From the NCBI RefSeq assembly GCF_027286325.1, contig NZ_CP114588.1, forward strand, positions 1,417,317 through 1,481,316: DNA of 64,000 nt, given 5' to 3'. Positions 45,390 to 54,334 of the stretch are shown here, in pieces (position 1 is the first letter of the stretch; each line of letters begins with the position of its first letter). The notes under the pieces were generated by a model. That model searched no databases and had not been told where the DNA came from. It saw only the letters and a program-made list of their open reading frames with translations. The position numbers and the translations under genes are program-made. Source of the DNA: Salinivibrio kushneri (GTDB taxonomy: Bacteria > Pseudomonadota > Gammaproteobacteria > Enterobacterales > Vibrionaceae).

Positions 45390-45657
45390 TTTCTAAGCTG
45401 CCTGTGCGGCAGTGAACCGGCACCGCAACCGCAACATCTTTCCCGCTGTTTTCTAAGCTGCCTGTGCGGCAGTGAACGTGCCCGTCGCTGGCCTCTGCGG
45501 GCTGGATGTTTTCTAAGCTGCCTGTGCGGCAGTGAACGTCCAAGCAGATCTTCCCGTGGTACTCGTTCGTTTCTAAGCTGCCTGTGCGGCAGTGAACCCG
45601 TGGCACACGCGCCAAAACACGAACAGAATTTTCTAAGCTGCCTGTGCGGCAGTGAAC
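45390..45657 (-). CRISPR. CRISPR array 3, type I-F, 5 repeats and 4 spacers
   Basis: Identical 28-base repeats at 45390-45417, 45450-45477, 45510-45537, 45570-45597 and 45630-45657, with four 32-base spacers. All carry the G variant (CTGTGCGG on the plus strand). The array is upstream of cas1, is read toward it, and has its leader on the right. The trailer sequence of arrays 1 and 2 is not present here. Confidence 0.97.
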
Positions 45658-45795
45658 TATAGAATAACCTAACAATCGTTCGATACAACAGACTGTTAGG
45701 ATAAAAATCGTCTTTTACCCTTGTTAAAAAGAGCCTTTCGTAACTAACTGTATTTATTATTCATTTTTAAAGTCCCCAAAAACAAGGGTAAAAGC
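45658..45795 (-). promoter_or_regulatory. CRISPR leader of array 3
   Basis: Starts with the same 20 bases as the leader of array 2 and shares the TTAGGATAAAAAT and TTTTACCCTTGTTA blocks with both other leaders. It ends near AAGGGTAAAAGC, before the promoter of the TIGR03643-like gene. Confidence 0.85.
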
Positions 45796-45875
45796 ATTGA
45801 TTGGTCAGAAGGAACACGCTGATCGGTTTCCCCTGCTCTACGCGTATTAATTGCCGCCAGCACAAGGAGACAGAT

Positions 45876-46145
45876 ATGGCATTGAACGAGCAACCGGGAG
45901 AGATTGACCGGATTATTGAAATGGCGTGGGAAGATAGAACCCCGTTTGAGGCGATTGAAGCACTCTATGGCCTGCGACAAGATGATGTTATCGCGCTGAT
46001 GCGCCGTGAGTTAAAGCCGCGCAGCTTTAAGGTATGGCGCGAGCGTACACGTGGACGCAAAACCAAGCACACGGCCCTGCGTTCAAGGAGCGTGATACGT
46101 AGCCATTGTAAGACACAATACAAGCTTAAAGCCGCCAAAAAGTGA
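45876..46145 (+). CDS. TIGR03643 family small protein
   Basis: 89 residues. EIDRIIEMAWEDRTPFEAIE and VIALMRRELKPRSFKVWRER followed by TRGRKTKH are the conserved blocks of this short, widely spread family, which probably has a helix-turn-helix-like fold. ATG 45876 has AAGGAGA upstream; the open frame to 45801 lies in the leader flank. It marks the return to core genome right of the island. Function unknown. Confidence 0.85.
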   Translation: MALNEQPGEIDRIIEMAWEDRTPFEAIEALYGLRQDDVIALMRRELKPRSFKVWRERTRGRKTKHTALRSRSVIRSHCKTQYKLKAAKK

Positions 46146-46480
46146 CCATATTGACGATAAGTGACAGCATCACCGCACCGGAATATGGGTGAATACAGTC
46201 TCTACGCGGTGTTAAACCAAAGTGACAGCCAATTTGTCACTTTCTTGTAACACTTACCCGGTCCATCACCACCTCAAACAAACCGTATAATACCATTTAT
46301 TTTCAATACTTTATGAAGTTAAACACCGACTAATCCAACCGGTTATCCACAGTTTCTGTTGATAGTAAACGCGGAAAGAAAAACTTATTTTTCACTTTTA
46401 CATCAGTGGTTTAACCTAAAAAATCGGTTTTTTATAGAAAATTCTTGACGACAGGATGGATAAGGGTGCAATCCGTACGG
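46146..46480. other. Gene-free AT-rich spacer
   Basis: No coding frame is convincing. The only motif is a lone DnaA-box match TTATCCACA at 46343-46351. The rest is AT-rich, with an imperfect A/T hairpin near 46418-46436 (AAAAAATCGGTTTTTTAT). Confidence 0.5.
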
Positions 46481-47644
46481 TTAATCGAGCCAACGGCGTG
46501 CTACTTCCATCAATAACTTATCTTTGTAAGGGTGAGCCAGTAATGTCACGCCATAAGGGGTGTTTTGATGCTCAAACAACGGGATAGTGAGTTGGGGTAA
46601 ACCACACACCTCCGCGAGCGCCATCAGTCGTCGCTGCGATAAGTTAAACGCATCGCCATCTGACGCGTCCGCATCACGAGGTAAAATGGCGCCCGGTGTG
46701 GATGGGATCAGTAACACCTTATCGCTTGGCCACATGGCACAAACGGTATCTCTCAACTGCTTGCGGGTTTTCTTCGCCTGATAATGCGCTTTGTAGTCGA
46801 CAGCTTTTAGGCGGTCTACATACTGTTGCGTTGAGGTGGGCAAATCAAGCTTGGCCTGTTTCAGCCACGCGCCGTACATCAACAGAAACTCTTGGCTGGC
46901 AATTGACACCTGCGCATTTTCAAGCCGCGACAGCACCAGTTTATTCATCGTCAACGTCGACTCTTGCGGTAAGCTCAAATGCTCGAGGTGCTGATAGACC
47001 TGCGCCATCGCTTCATCACTGTAGAATAACGCAAAAACCGCTTCGGCGATGACCACACCTTGGATATTCGTCACCGCGGAGGATGGCTTAGCCACCAGCT
47101 CTTGAAACTGACTTAACGGGCCAAGTGTCGCGCTGCACACTCCCACATTATCAAAGGTTTCTGCGACAGAGATGATCCCCTGGGTATCGATAAGGCTTGG
47201 CGTCGGACGATAGCCAAACAGTCCACAATGTGCAGCAGGGATCCGCACGCCGCCAAATGCATCGTTACCAATGCCCAAATCAGCCAGCTTTTTTGCCACC
47301 GCTACCGCGATACCTGCGTTCGCCCCTCCCACGCGGTACTGACGAAAGTGAGGGTTGCGGAGCTCCGCGTAAAATGGATTAAAACCAGTGATACTGACGC
47401 CTAAAGGATCCATTTGCAGTTGCCCTATCAGGCTAGCGCCCTGCGCCATCATGGTTTTTACCACCGCAGCGTCTTGGCTGGCGGCGTTGCGTCCCTCAGA
47501 CCACGAGGGGATCCCGATACCAGCGACATGTTCCTCAACAGACACCGAGTGGGACACTGCCAGTTTATAACGCCGAAACACCCCATTTAGGCTGTCTTGC
47601 CGTGGTGGATAGAACGGGTGCGCAAACATCGCTTGATCGAGCAT
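46481..47644 (-). CDS. Amidase-signature-fold protein lacking the catalytic triad
   Basis: 387 residues with amidase-family sequence landmarks, but the active-site residues are changed. The block that is normally GGSSGGS reads GGANAGI (106-112). The block with the nucleophile, normally DTGGSIRIP, reads DAFGGVRIP (128-136), so the nucleophilic Ser is Gly. The Lys expected in the N-terminal VKD motif is missing (LAVSHSVSVEEHVAG). Late parts such as LMALAEVCGLPQLTIPL are normal. It is therefore probably a non-catalytic member with a binding or structural role. ATG 47644 has GAGG upstream; ATG 47659 is an alternative. Confidence 0.75.
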   Translation of the reverse strand: MLDQAMFAHPFYPPRQDSLNGVFRRYKLAVSHSVSVEEHVAGIGIPSWSEGRNAASQDAAVVKTMMAQGASLIGQLQMDPLGVSITGFNPFYAELRNPHFRQYRVGGANAGIAVAVAKKLADLGIGNDAFGGVRIPAAHCGLFGYRPTPSLIDTQGIISVAETFDNVGVCSATLGPLSQFQELVAKPSSAVTNIQGVVIAEAVFALFYSDEAMAQVYQHLEHLSLPQESTLTMNKLVLSRLENAQVSIASQEFLLMYGAWLKQAKLDLPTSTQQYVDRLKAVDYKAHYQAKKTRKQLRDTVCAMWPSDKVLLIPSTPGAILPRDADASDGDAFNLSQRRLMALAEVCGLPQLTIPLFEHQNTPYGVTLLAHPYKDKLLMEVARRWLD

Positions 47645-47846
47645 GTACACAGGCCTCATCAGTCACGCTAATTACTTATTGATCAGTGTAATACATGTGC
47701 GTGAAATCAGGTGCACTTTCACGGTTTACCGCACGGATACCTTGGGCGTGCGAACTCGCGGCCTGCTAGCTCGCTATCGACTTTTTTGCGATGCGATGAG
47801 ATAAGCAAAGCAATGTAAGCCCCCCCCTGCTTAGTCACGGAACTGT

Positions 47847-49013
47847 TTATAGGTTTACCGCGGTTAAACCGGGTACTTGTCGACACGATTGTTCAAATGC
47901 GCTGAGTTTGGACGCCAGGTCAGCACTGACGAAGGTGTGTTCGAGTATTTGTACCTTACGTGCCAGCTGCCAACTATCCATCGACGCGCCCTGTCCATAA
48001 GGAATGGCATAAACATGAAAGTGCTGACGCTGTGCCACATAATCCAAGTTTGGTGGCACACGAAGCGGCTGATAGCCCTGATTGAGGTAGATATAAAACT
48101 CGCCCATACAATTTGCAACCACATACGACCCTTGCTCGCTGCGTAAGGCCAAGTAAGGCCGTGCGGTCTCAGCGTATTGATTGATATGCCACTGATTCGC
48201 GTCCGGGTTCAGCTGAATCATAGGTGCAACGGGTATTACTGGCGCTGGCGCCGCCTGAGGCTGGGGCAAATCATTCGCTTGCGCGGGCTGAGGCTCTGAA
48301 GGCGCGGGATCAATAATACGTACACGTTGTGCGGTCTGGTCCTGATCTTGCCCCCAAAAGCGGTCAACCCATTGCTGCCATTGGCCAAGTGGACTTATCA
48401 GCAGCGCCATTACTGCCCAAGATGCAAGCACCCAGCGCCAAGATAAACCAGGTTTGGCTGGCTTTAATGTCACCGGGGTCGCTTTGCGAGTGAGGTCGGT
48501 TTCTAATTGCTCTGCGCGCGTTAGCGCTTCTTTTAACTCACGGTTCACCTGCACCAAATCTTTTTTTCGTTGGTCCTGCTCGCGCTGCAAAGCGTGATAT
48601 TGAGATTCCAACGACTGGTGCTGTCGCTCAAGTTTTTGGTATTGCTCACGCCATTGGCGATTATCAAACTCAAGCTTGGCGACTTTTGCGGTTAAGTGCG
48701 CAGGAATTTGGGTATTGGCCTGGCGAGCTTTTAATGTTCGGTTTTCTTGCTGCAGCGCTGTCAGTTCTTTTTGCAATCGCGCGACCTGACTGCGCAATGC
48801 CGCTTGGCTGGCATCGCTTTGTGATTGACCAAGCGCGCTCCCCTCGCCTTTACCTGACTTTACCGCTTGATAAGCTTCACTGACCAGCTGCATTAGCCCC
48901 GTGCTGCCTCCCTTGTCGGGATGTACGCGGCTGGAAAGTCGCTTATAGCGCTGTTTGATTTGCTCGGCATTGTCGCCAGCCTTCACGCCTAAAAGGTCAT
49001 TCCACGTGGTCAT
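47847..49013 (-). CDS. Membrane-anchored J-domain protein with long coiled coil
   Basis: 388 residues. The N-terminal J domain (1-55) keeps the HPD motif in RVHPDKGGS, so it can stimulate an Hsp70 (DnaK). Residues about 65-180 form a Gln-rich coiled coil. A membrane helix (WVLASWAVMALLISPLG) at about 193-210 is followed by a Pro/Gln-rich linker and a C-terminal periplasmic domain of about 120 residues that I do not recognise. It would place a DnaK recruitment site at the inner membrane. Confidence 0.8.
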   Translation of the reverse strand: MTTWNDLLGVKAGDNAEQIKQRYKRLSSRVHPDKGGSTGLMQLVSEAYQAVKSGKGEGSALGQSQSDASQAALRSQVARLQKELTALQQENRTLKARQANTQIPAHLTAKVAKLEFDNRQWREQYQKLERQHQSLESQYHALQREQDQRKKDLVQVNRELKEALTRAEQLETDLTRKATPVTLKPAKPGLSWRWVLASWAVMALLISPLGQWQQWVDRFWGQDQDQTAQRVRIIDPAPSEPQPAQANDLPQPQAAPAPVIPVAPMIQLNPDANQWHINQYAETARPYLALRSEQGSYVVANCMGEFYIYLNQGYQPLRVPPNLDYVAQRQHFHVYAIPYGQGASMDSWQLARKVQILEHTFVSADLASKLSAFEQSCRQVPGLTAVNL

Positions 49014-49271
49014 GCTACTGCCTGTTATCCTATTACTCGCTTGTCTAGATTAGCTAATCTATCGGCCAATAGGTAAAAAAATTGAGCTCCTTTGTGTCAC
49101 ACCTACCACCTTACTGCACAACCAAGCATAGCAGTGACTGCAATCACTCCAGAAAAAGCTCTGAATTTTTATATTTTTCACCTTTTAAAAAGAATTATCC
49201 ATCGTTCACGTTTTTTTGCATTGCATTCATATTTCTGTGATCTATCATACTTTCCGTCATGACGACGTTCC

Positions 49272-49450
49272 GATGAAGACAGCAGGAGAGAGGTGGCCGA
49301 CGCCATCCGCCGAAGAAGTAAATCTTTCAGGCACTTAATTGTATGGACTGCTGTTGGAGGAGACTCTGGAGAGACCCGTTAGTTCGGGCGCCGAAGGAGC
49401 AAGCTTGTTTTCAAGTGAAACTCTCAGGCAAAAGGACAGAGGAGATACCC
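49272..49450 (+). promoter_or_regulatory. Tandem glycine riboswitch (gcvT motif)
   Basis: Two consecutive aptamers. The first has GGAGAGAGG, CGCCGAAGAAG and TTTCAGGCA; the second has GGAGAGACCC, GCGCCGAAGGAGCAAG and CTCTCAGGCAAAAGGACAGA. These are the conserved cores of the glycine aptamer. Its position upstream of a sodium:alanine/glycine symporter matches the arrangement known from Vibrio cholerae. Confidence 0.95.
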
Positions 49451-49518
49451 ACCCCAATATGTAGCACTTTTGTTAATATTAGTGTGGTCTATCTCCTCCT
49501 TTGATGTTTAAAGGGGGA
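49441..49518 (+). promoter_or_regulatory. Expression platform of the glycine riboswitch
   Basis: TCCTCCTTT (49494-49502) can pair with AAAGGGGGA (49510-49518), which contains the ribosome binding site of the symporter gene. GGAGATA (49441-49447), just after the second aptamer, can instead pair with TATCTCC (49490-49496), breaking that hairpin. The two states exclude each other, which suggests translational control by sequestering the binding site. Confidence 0.65.
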
Positions 49519-49522
49519 ATGA

Positions 49523-50941
49523 ATGCCATTTTTTTCGCAACTACCAGATATACAGACACTTCTAGGCACCATTGACGACTGGATATGGGGGCCACCACTT
49601 CTTTTGCTACTTACCGGTACGGGGCTCTTTTTTACAGTACGGTTAGGGCTACTCCAACTCCGTCGCCTGCCGTTTGCGCTCAAGCAAATCTTTAAGCCGT
49701 CGAACGCCAAAACCCAAGGGGATGTTTCAGGGTTTGCGGCACTGTGTACAGCCTTATCCGCGACCATAGGTACCGGCAATATCATCGGCGTGGCCACGGC
49801 CATTTCTCTTGGGGGCCCAGGGGCACTGTTTTGGATGTGGCTCGCCGCCTTTTTGGGCATGGCGACTAAATACGCTGAGTGTCTACTCGCGGTGAAATAC
49901 CGTGAGACTGACCACAAAGGTAACATGCTGGGCGGGCCGATGATGTACCTGTCTAAAGGCGCCGGTAAACCCATTCTTGCGAAGCTCTTTGCTTTATTTG
50001 GACTGGGAGTGGCATGCTTTGGAATTGGTACGTTTCCACAGGTGAACGCGATCAGCAGCGCGGCGACCCATTTATTCAACATTCCTACTGTCGCCGTTGC
50101 CGGACTTTTGACCGTGCTCGTCGCCTTAGTCACGCTAGGGGGAGTTAAATCCATTTCGGCAGTCGCCGCTAAAATTGTCCCAGTGATGGCGGTATTTTAT
50201 GTCGGAGCCTGCGTGTGGGTTCTTGGGGCAAACGCTTCGCAATTGCCACAAGCAGTCAGTTTGGTTTTTGAGTCGGCCTTTAGCGGCATGGCAGCCACCG
50301 GCGGCTTTGCGGGTGCTGGCATGATGCTCGCGATTCAATCAGGCATTGCCCGTGGCGTGTTCTCTAACGAGTCAGGGCTTGGTAGCGCACCGATAGCTGC
50401 CGCTGCTGCTAAAACTGACTCCTGCGTAGAGCAAGGCCTGGTGTCAATGACCGGTACCTTCATTGATACCTTAGTGATTTGCACCATGACCGGACTCACC
50501 TTGATCCTCACGCAATCTTGGTCTGGCGAGCTTGCTGGCGCCGCCATGACTTCACATGCGTTTGCGGTGGGAATGAAAAGCCCTGTTGGCCCGATACTGG
50601 TCAACATTGGCCTATTGTTTTTTGCCTTTACCACCATTTTAGGATGGCACTATTATGGCGAACGCTGTGTCGCGTACCTGTTCGGCAAAAAAGCGATTTA
50701 TATCTACAAGCTATTCTTTATCGGCTTAATTGCATCCGGTGCCTTTATCCAATTAAACACCATTTGGATACTGGCAGATATCGTTAATGGCTTAATGGCT
50801 ATTCCTAACTTGATTGGCCTATTGCTGCTGCGCAAGGTGGTGATAGCGGAAACTCAAGCCTACTTTGCTGCCTATGACAACCGCGCAGCCTCAAACACTG
50901 TGCCTAACCAAGGCAACAATGCGGTGGTTGATACACAGTAA
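49523..50941 (+). CDS. Sodium:alanine/glycine symporter, AGCS family
   Basis: 472 residues with about ten to eleven membrane helices. GDVSGFAALCTALSATIGTG and GGPGALFWMWLAAFLGMATK are typical AGCS blocks, and RGVFSNESGLGSAPIAAAA is the family signature. It imports glycine or alanine with sodium. The tandem glycine riboswitch directly upstream argues for glycine as substrate. A strong terminator follows. Confidence 0.93.
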   Translation: MPFFSQLPDIQTLLGTIDDWIWGPPLLLLLTGTGLFFTVRLGLLQLRRLPFALKQIFKPSNAKTQGDVSGFAALCTALSATIGTGNIIGVATAISLGGPGALFWMWLAAFLGMATKYAECLLAVKYRETDHKGNMLGGPMMYLSKGAGKPILAKLFALFGLGVACFGIGTFPQVNAISSAATHLFNIPTVAVAGLLTVLVALVTLGGVKSISAVAAKIVPVMAVFYVGACVWVLGANASQLPQAVSLVFESAFSGMAATGGFAGAGMMLAIQSGIARGVFSNESGLGSAPIAAAAAKTDSCVEQGLVSMTGTFIDTLVICTMTGLTLILTQSWSGELAGAAMTSHAFAVGMKSPVGPILVNIGLLFFAFTTILGWHYYGERCVAYLFGKKAIYIYKLFFIGLIASGAFIQLNTIWILADIVNGLMAIPNLIGLLLLRKVVIAETQAYFAAYDNRAASNTVPNQGNNAVVDTQ

Positions 50942-50974
50942 GCGAATCATGTAGTAACAAATGATCGCCTGAGC

Positions 50975-51007
50975 AAAAAGCCGAAGCATCGATGCTTCGG
51001 CTTTTTT
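50975..51007 (+). terminator. Terminator of the AGCS symporter gene
   Basis: AAAAAGCCGAAGCATC and GATGCTTCGGCTTTTTT form a perfect long hairpin with a T run. Confidence 0.92.
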
Positions 51008-51067
51008 CGTTTACTCATCGCTCACATTATCGAGCATTCTCGCCCTGCGTCGCTTCCTACCAAAAGG

Positions 51068-51742
51068 CTATGCGTATTGACGCTGCGATTCCTCAATGGC
51101 AAGTTTACCTAAAATAGCGCGTGGGTTAGTAAAATCACTCACTCTCACGTCGTGCTCGACTTTGTCACCGACGGCAACAAACTCATAGTTCAGAGATTGT
51201 GTGGCTTGTTTATCCCACACGCCATCACCAAAATAGATTCGACGCTCAAAATGGACGCCGTAATCTTGTTTGGCACGGAATGCTGCCAGCGCCATCACTT
51301 CGCTGCGACTCATCGCATCTGAGCAAGAAGAAAAGACAATACCGTCAATATTAAAACCTGCGGCTTTGAGTTTCATCCGTGCGGTTTCTTCCCAGCCTCC
51401 TGTTGCAATCGCCAAGGCAACGGTCGGCATATGACGCATCTCATCAATAAATGCTACCGCACCTGGCAACGGCTTTAATCCGTGGTGAGCAATTGCGTTA
51501 GCCAGTTTATGCGTAAACACGCGCTTTATTTCTCGAAATAACATGATCTTTTCGCGCTGAAGATCATGGCTATCAATCAGCTCTTCAATGATCCCCGCAT
51601 CCGTGACATTGGTATAGCCACCCCAATCATCTGGGACAGTTAAGCCGGTGACTTCATAAACCGCTTCGCTAAAACACTCGTGGTCCATTTGGCAGCTGTC
51701 GACCAGCGTGCCATCCACGTCTAACATAAATAAATTTTTCAC
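51068..51742 (-). CDS. HAD superfamily phosphatase
   Basis: 224 residues. Motif I is FMLDVDGTLVDS with both Asp residues, motif II is AIATGGW, and motif III/IV is YFGDGVWDKQA. Cap domain of the phosphoglycolate phosphatase type. Substrate unknown. GTG 51742 is chosen, since GAGG lies eight bases upstream; ATG 51748 is too close to that site but is an alternative. Confidence 0.82.
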   Translation of the reverse strand: MKNLFMLDVDGTLVDSCQMDHECFSEAVYEVTGLTVPDDWGGYTNVTDAGIIEELIDSHDLQREKIMLFREIKRVFTHKLANAIAHHGLKPLPGAVAFIDEMRHMPTVALAIATGGWEETARMKLKAAGFNIDGIVFSSCSDAMSRSEVMALAAFRAKQDYGVHFERRIYFGDGVWDKQATQSLNYEFVAVGDKVEHDVRVSDFTNPRAILGKLAIEESQRQYA

Positions 51743-52064
51743 GCGCATTTCCTCAAATCCCGTTGCGCCCCACAAGCCACTGACTTGTGATTTTATCTGG
51801 CGATTTGCCGTTCTTTTCTGGGATACCTAACCAACACAACGGGCATTATAACATTATTTTTACATCATGAACGACTGCCGGTCGACATCATACGCCCATG
51901 CCCATTCAGTGCAACTGGCCGCACGGGGCTTAGAGACATCAACAAAATTTTTGAACAAGTTTAACGAATCTATATGCTGGTTTTAACGTTGGAATTCTCT
52001 ACACTGAGTCTCGTAACAAAACAACATCATGTGCGATACGCCAACAAATTTTAAGGAGAGATGC
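51743..52064. other. Divergent promoter region of the HAD gene and azoR
   Basis: No gene. AT-rich tracts near 51847-51870 and 51940-52000 are probable promoter areas. No operator is recognised. Confidence 0.5.
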
Positions 52065-52649
52065 ATGAAAGCGCTGGTATTGAAATCAAGTATCCTTGGC
52101 CCGTATTCAAGCTCGAACGCAGTGATTAACAGTGTGGTGGATGAGCTGTCCCCAGACACCTTGATTGAGCGCGATCTTGCGTCTACCCCTTTGCCAGTTC
52201 TCACTGGGGACAATGTCGGCGGCTTACGCGGTGCAGATGAGCTCACCGATGCGCAGCAGCAAGTACAGCAAGCCTCAGATCAGTTGATTGAAGAAATTCA
52301 GCAAAGCGACACGCTAGTCATCGCGGCGCCTATGTACAACTTTACTATCCCCGTGCAATTGAAAACCTGGATTGATCTCGTCGCCCGTGCAGGTGTGACC
52401 TTCCGTTACACCGAAAACGGCCCCGAAGGTTTATTACAAGGCAAGCGCGCGATTGTTGTGACCACCCGTGGAGGCATGCACAAGGGCGGCTCTACTGACC
52501 ATATCACTGGGTATATGCAAACCGTGCTTGGCTTTATTGGGATTACTGACGTCGAGTTTGTTTACGCTGAGGGGCTGGCAATGGGCGAAGATACCGCAAG
52601 TCAAGCCATTGACGAGGCGAAGCAAACGCTCAAGCGTCTCGCCTCATAA
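52065..52649 (+). CDS. azoR: FMN-dependent NADH-azoreductase
   Basis: 194 residues with the flavodoxin-like fold. LKSSILGPYSSSN binds the FMN phosphate, and AAPMYNFTIPVQLKTWIDLV is the AzoR signature. The stretch TTRGGMHKGGSTDH also fits. It reduces quinones and azo compounds. ATG 52065 has AAGGAGAG upstream. A hairpin terminator follows. Confidence 0.92.
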   Translation: MKALVLKSSILGPYSSSNAVINSVVDELSPDTLIERDLASTPLPVLTGDNVGGLRGADELTDAQQQVQQASDQLIEEIQQSDTLVIAAPMYNFTIPVQLKTWIDLVARAGVTFRYTENGPEGLLQGKRAIVVTTRGGMHKGGSTDHITGYMQTVLGFIGITDVEFVYAEGLAMGEDTASQAIDEAKQTLKRLAS

Positions 52650-52700
52650 CGAAAGCTGCGCCGTAAACGGGTTTAGCGACATACAACACACGTTTCGACT

Positions 52701-52731
52701 AAGAAAGCCTGCCTTCTAGCAGGCTTTCTTT
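52701..52731 (+). terminator. Terminator of azoR
   Basis: AAGAAAGCCTGC, CTTCTA and GCAGGCTTTCTTT form a long hairpin with a T-rich end. Confidence 0.9.
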
Positions 52732-52863
52732 GTTTCTGAATACTTCAGCCTTCAATCCCCCCAATCAAGCCAAGATTGGTGATAAACGGTGCCAATGTTA
52801 CCATGACCCTTTATCGCAGGGTCTCAACCTGCACCCTTTTGATTGATCAAGTTGGAATCGATT

Positions 52864-54285
52864 GTGACAGACGCCGACCAGCCAAGCTTTTTTTTCTACG
52901 ACTTTGAAACATTCGGCACCCATCCAGGTAAAGACAGGCCTTGCCAATTTGCTGGCGTTCGTACCGACAGTGATTTTAATGTCATCGGTGAACCCTTAGT
53001 CCTGTACTGCCAACCGCCGAATGACTACTTACCGGCACCGGAAGCCTGTTTGGTCACCGGGATTACACCGCAGTTAGCACTGAAAAAAGGCTTATCCGAA
53101 CCGGAATTCATCGCACAGATCCATGCAGCCTTCTCGCAACCCAATACCTGTATTGTTGGATATAACAACGTCCGCTTCGATGATGAAGTCACGCGCTATA
53201 CGCTGTACCGCAACTTTTTTGACCCCTATGGCTGGAGCTGGCAAAACGGCAATTCACGCTGGGATTTGCTCGATGTGATGCGCGCCTGCTACGCACTGCG
53301 CCCCGACGGCATTGAGTGGCCCCATGATGACAACGGTAAACCCAGTTTTAAATTAGAAAACCTATCCGTCGCAAACGATATTGAGCATAGCGACGCGCAC
53401 GATGCCATGGCCGATGTGCACGCAACTATCGAGCTGGCAAAAAAGGTCAAAGCGGCGCAGCCACGGCTATTTGATTATTTGTTAAAACATCGCCATAAAA
53501 ACAAAATCAAGCACCTGATCGATGTGGTGAACATGACACCTCTCGTGCATGTCTCTGGCATGTTCGGCACCGAGCGCGGCAACACAAGCTGGATTGTGCC
53601 CGTTGCTTGGCATCCTGATAACCCCAATGCCGTGATTACTGTCGATCTGGCCCGTGACCCGGCCCCTTTATTTGAATTGGATGCTGACGCACTGCGTGAA
53701 CGCCTGTACACGCCACACCACGACCTCACGGAAGGACAATTACCGGCACCACTAAAACTGGTGCATATTAATAAATGTCCCGTGCTCGCGGATGCAAAAA
53801 CATTGCGACCGGAGGATGCCGCCCGACTGGGTGTGAATCGCGAAGCCTGCTTACAGCACCTGAAAACATTGAAAGCAAGCCCTGAATTACGCGAAAAGCT
53901 TGTCGCTGTATTTGCCGATGCTAAGCCTTTCGACGATCAGGACGTGGATACGGCTCTGTATGCTGGCTTTTTCTCAAAAAGCGATCGCAGTGCGATGGAT
54001 ATCATCCGTGCACGCGATCCTGAAAATCTTGCCGCTCTGGATCTCAGCGTTGATGACTGGCGCATCAAGCCGCTGTTATTCCGTTATCGCGCGCGCAATT
54101 ATCCGTGGACGCTCACCGAAGCCGAGCAAAAAAAGTGGTTTATGCATCGACGTGATTACTTTGAAACGCACCTTCCTGCCTATATGGATAACCTGCAGCA
54201 TCTCGCTGAACAGCACCAAGCTGAGGAGGACAAGGTTCGCGTATTAAAAGCGATTTACCACTATGTTGAGTCACTGGTTGGCTAA
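52864..54285 (+). CDS. sbcB: Exodeoxyribonuclease I
   Basis: 473 residues, as E. coli ExoI (475). Exonuclease motif I is FYDFETFGTHPGKDRPCQF, motif II is VGYNNVRFDDEV, motif III is HDAMADVHATIELA. The C-terminal SH3-like and helical parts complete it. It degrades single-stranded DNA 3' to 5'. GTG 52864 is chosen because the family begins a few residues before the first motif; TTG 52843 lies upstream. Confidence 0.93.
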   Translation: MTDADQPSFFFYDFETFGTHPGKDRPCQFAGVRTDSDFNVIGEPLVLYCQPPNDYLPAPEACLVTGITPQLALKKGLSEPEFIAQIHAAFSQPNTCIVGYNNVRFDDEVTRYTLYRNFFDPYGWSWQNGNSRWDLLDVMRACYALRPDGIEWPHDDNGKPSFKLENLSVANDIEHSDAHDAMADVHATIELAKKVKAAQPRLFDYLLKHRHKNKIKHLIDVVNMTPLVHVSGMFGTERGNTSWIVPVAWHPDNPNAVITVDLARDPAPLFELDADALRERLYTPHHDLTEGQLPAPLKLVHINKCPVLADAKTLRPEDAARLGVNREACLQHLKTLKASPELREKLVAVFADAKPFDDQDVDTALYAGFFSKSDRSAMDIIRARDPENLAALDLSVDDWRIKPLLFRYRARNYPWTLTEAEQKKWFMHRRDYFETHLPAYMDNLQHLAEQHQAEEDKVRVLKAIYHYVESLVG

Positions 54286-54334
54286 CACCGGCACGGTCGC
54301 TAAAGACGCATAGCCGATACACCGAACTGTCTAG

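Noticed and set aside
45355..45688. Open frames of about 100 codons across array 3 (and 60 codons across array 1)
   Set aside because: They arise because the 60-base period of repeat plus spacer is a multiple of three, so the repeat is read in the same frame each time. The peptides are repeats of the same short string and are not genes.
35231..45795. CRISPR-associated transposon (I-F3, Tn7-like)
   Set aside because: No tnsA, tnsB, tnsC, tniQ or Tn7-like ends were found, and cas1, which such elements lack, is present. The repeats fit ordinary I-F1.
46343..46351. DnaA box TTATCCACA, possibly an origin
   Set aside because: It is a single box without neighbours, GATC cluster, dnaA or other origin-linked genes nearby. 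A nine-base match is expected by chance in 64 kb.
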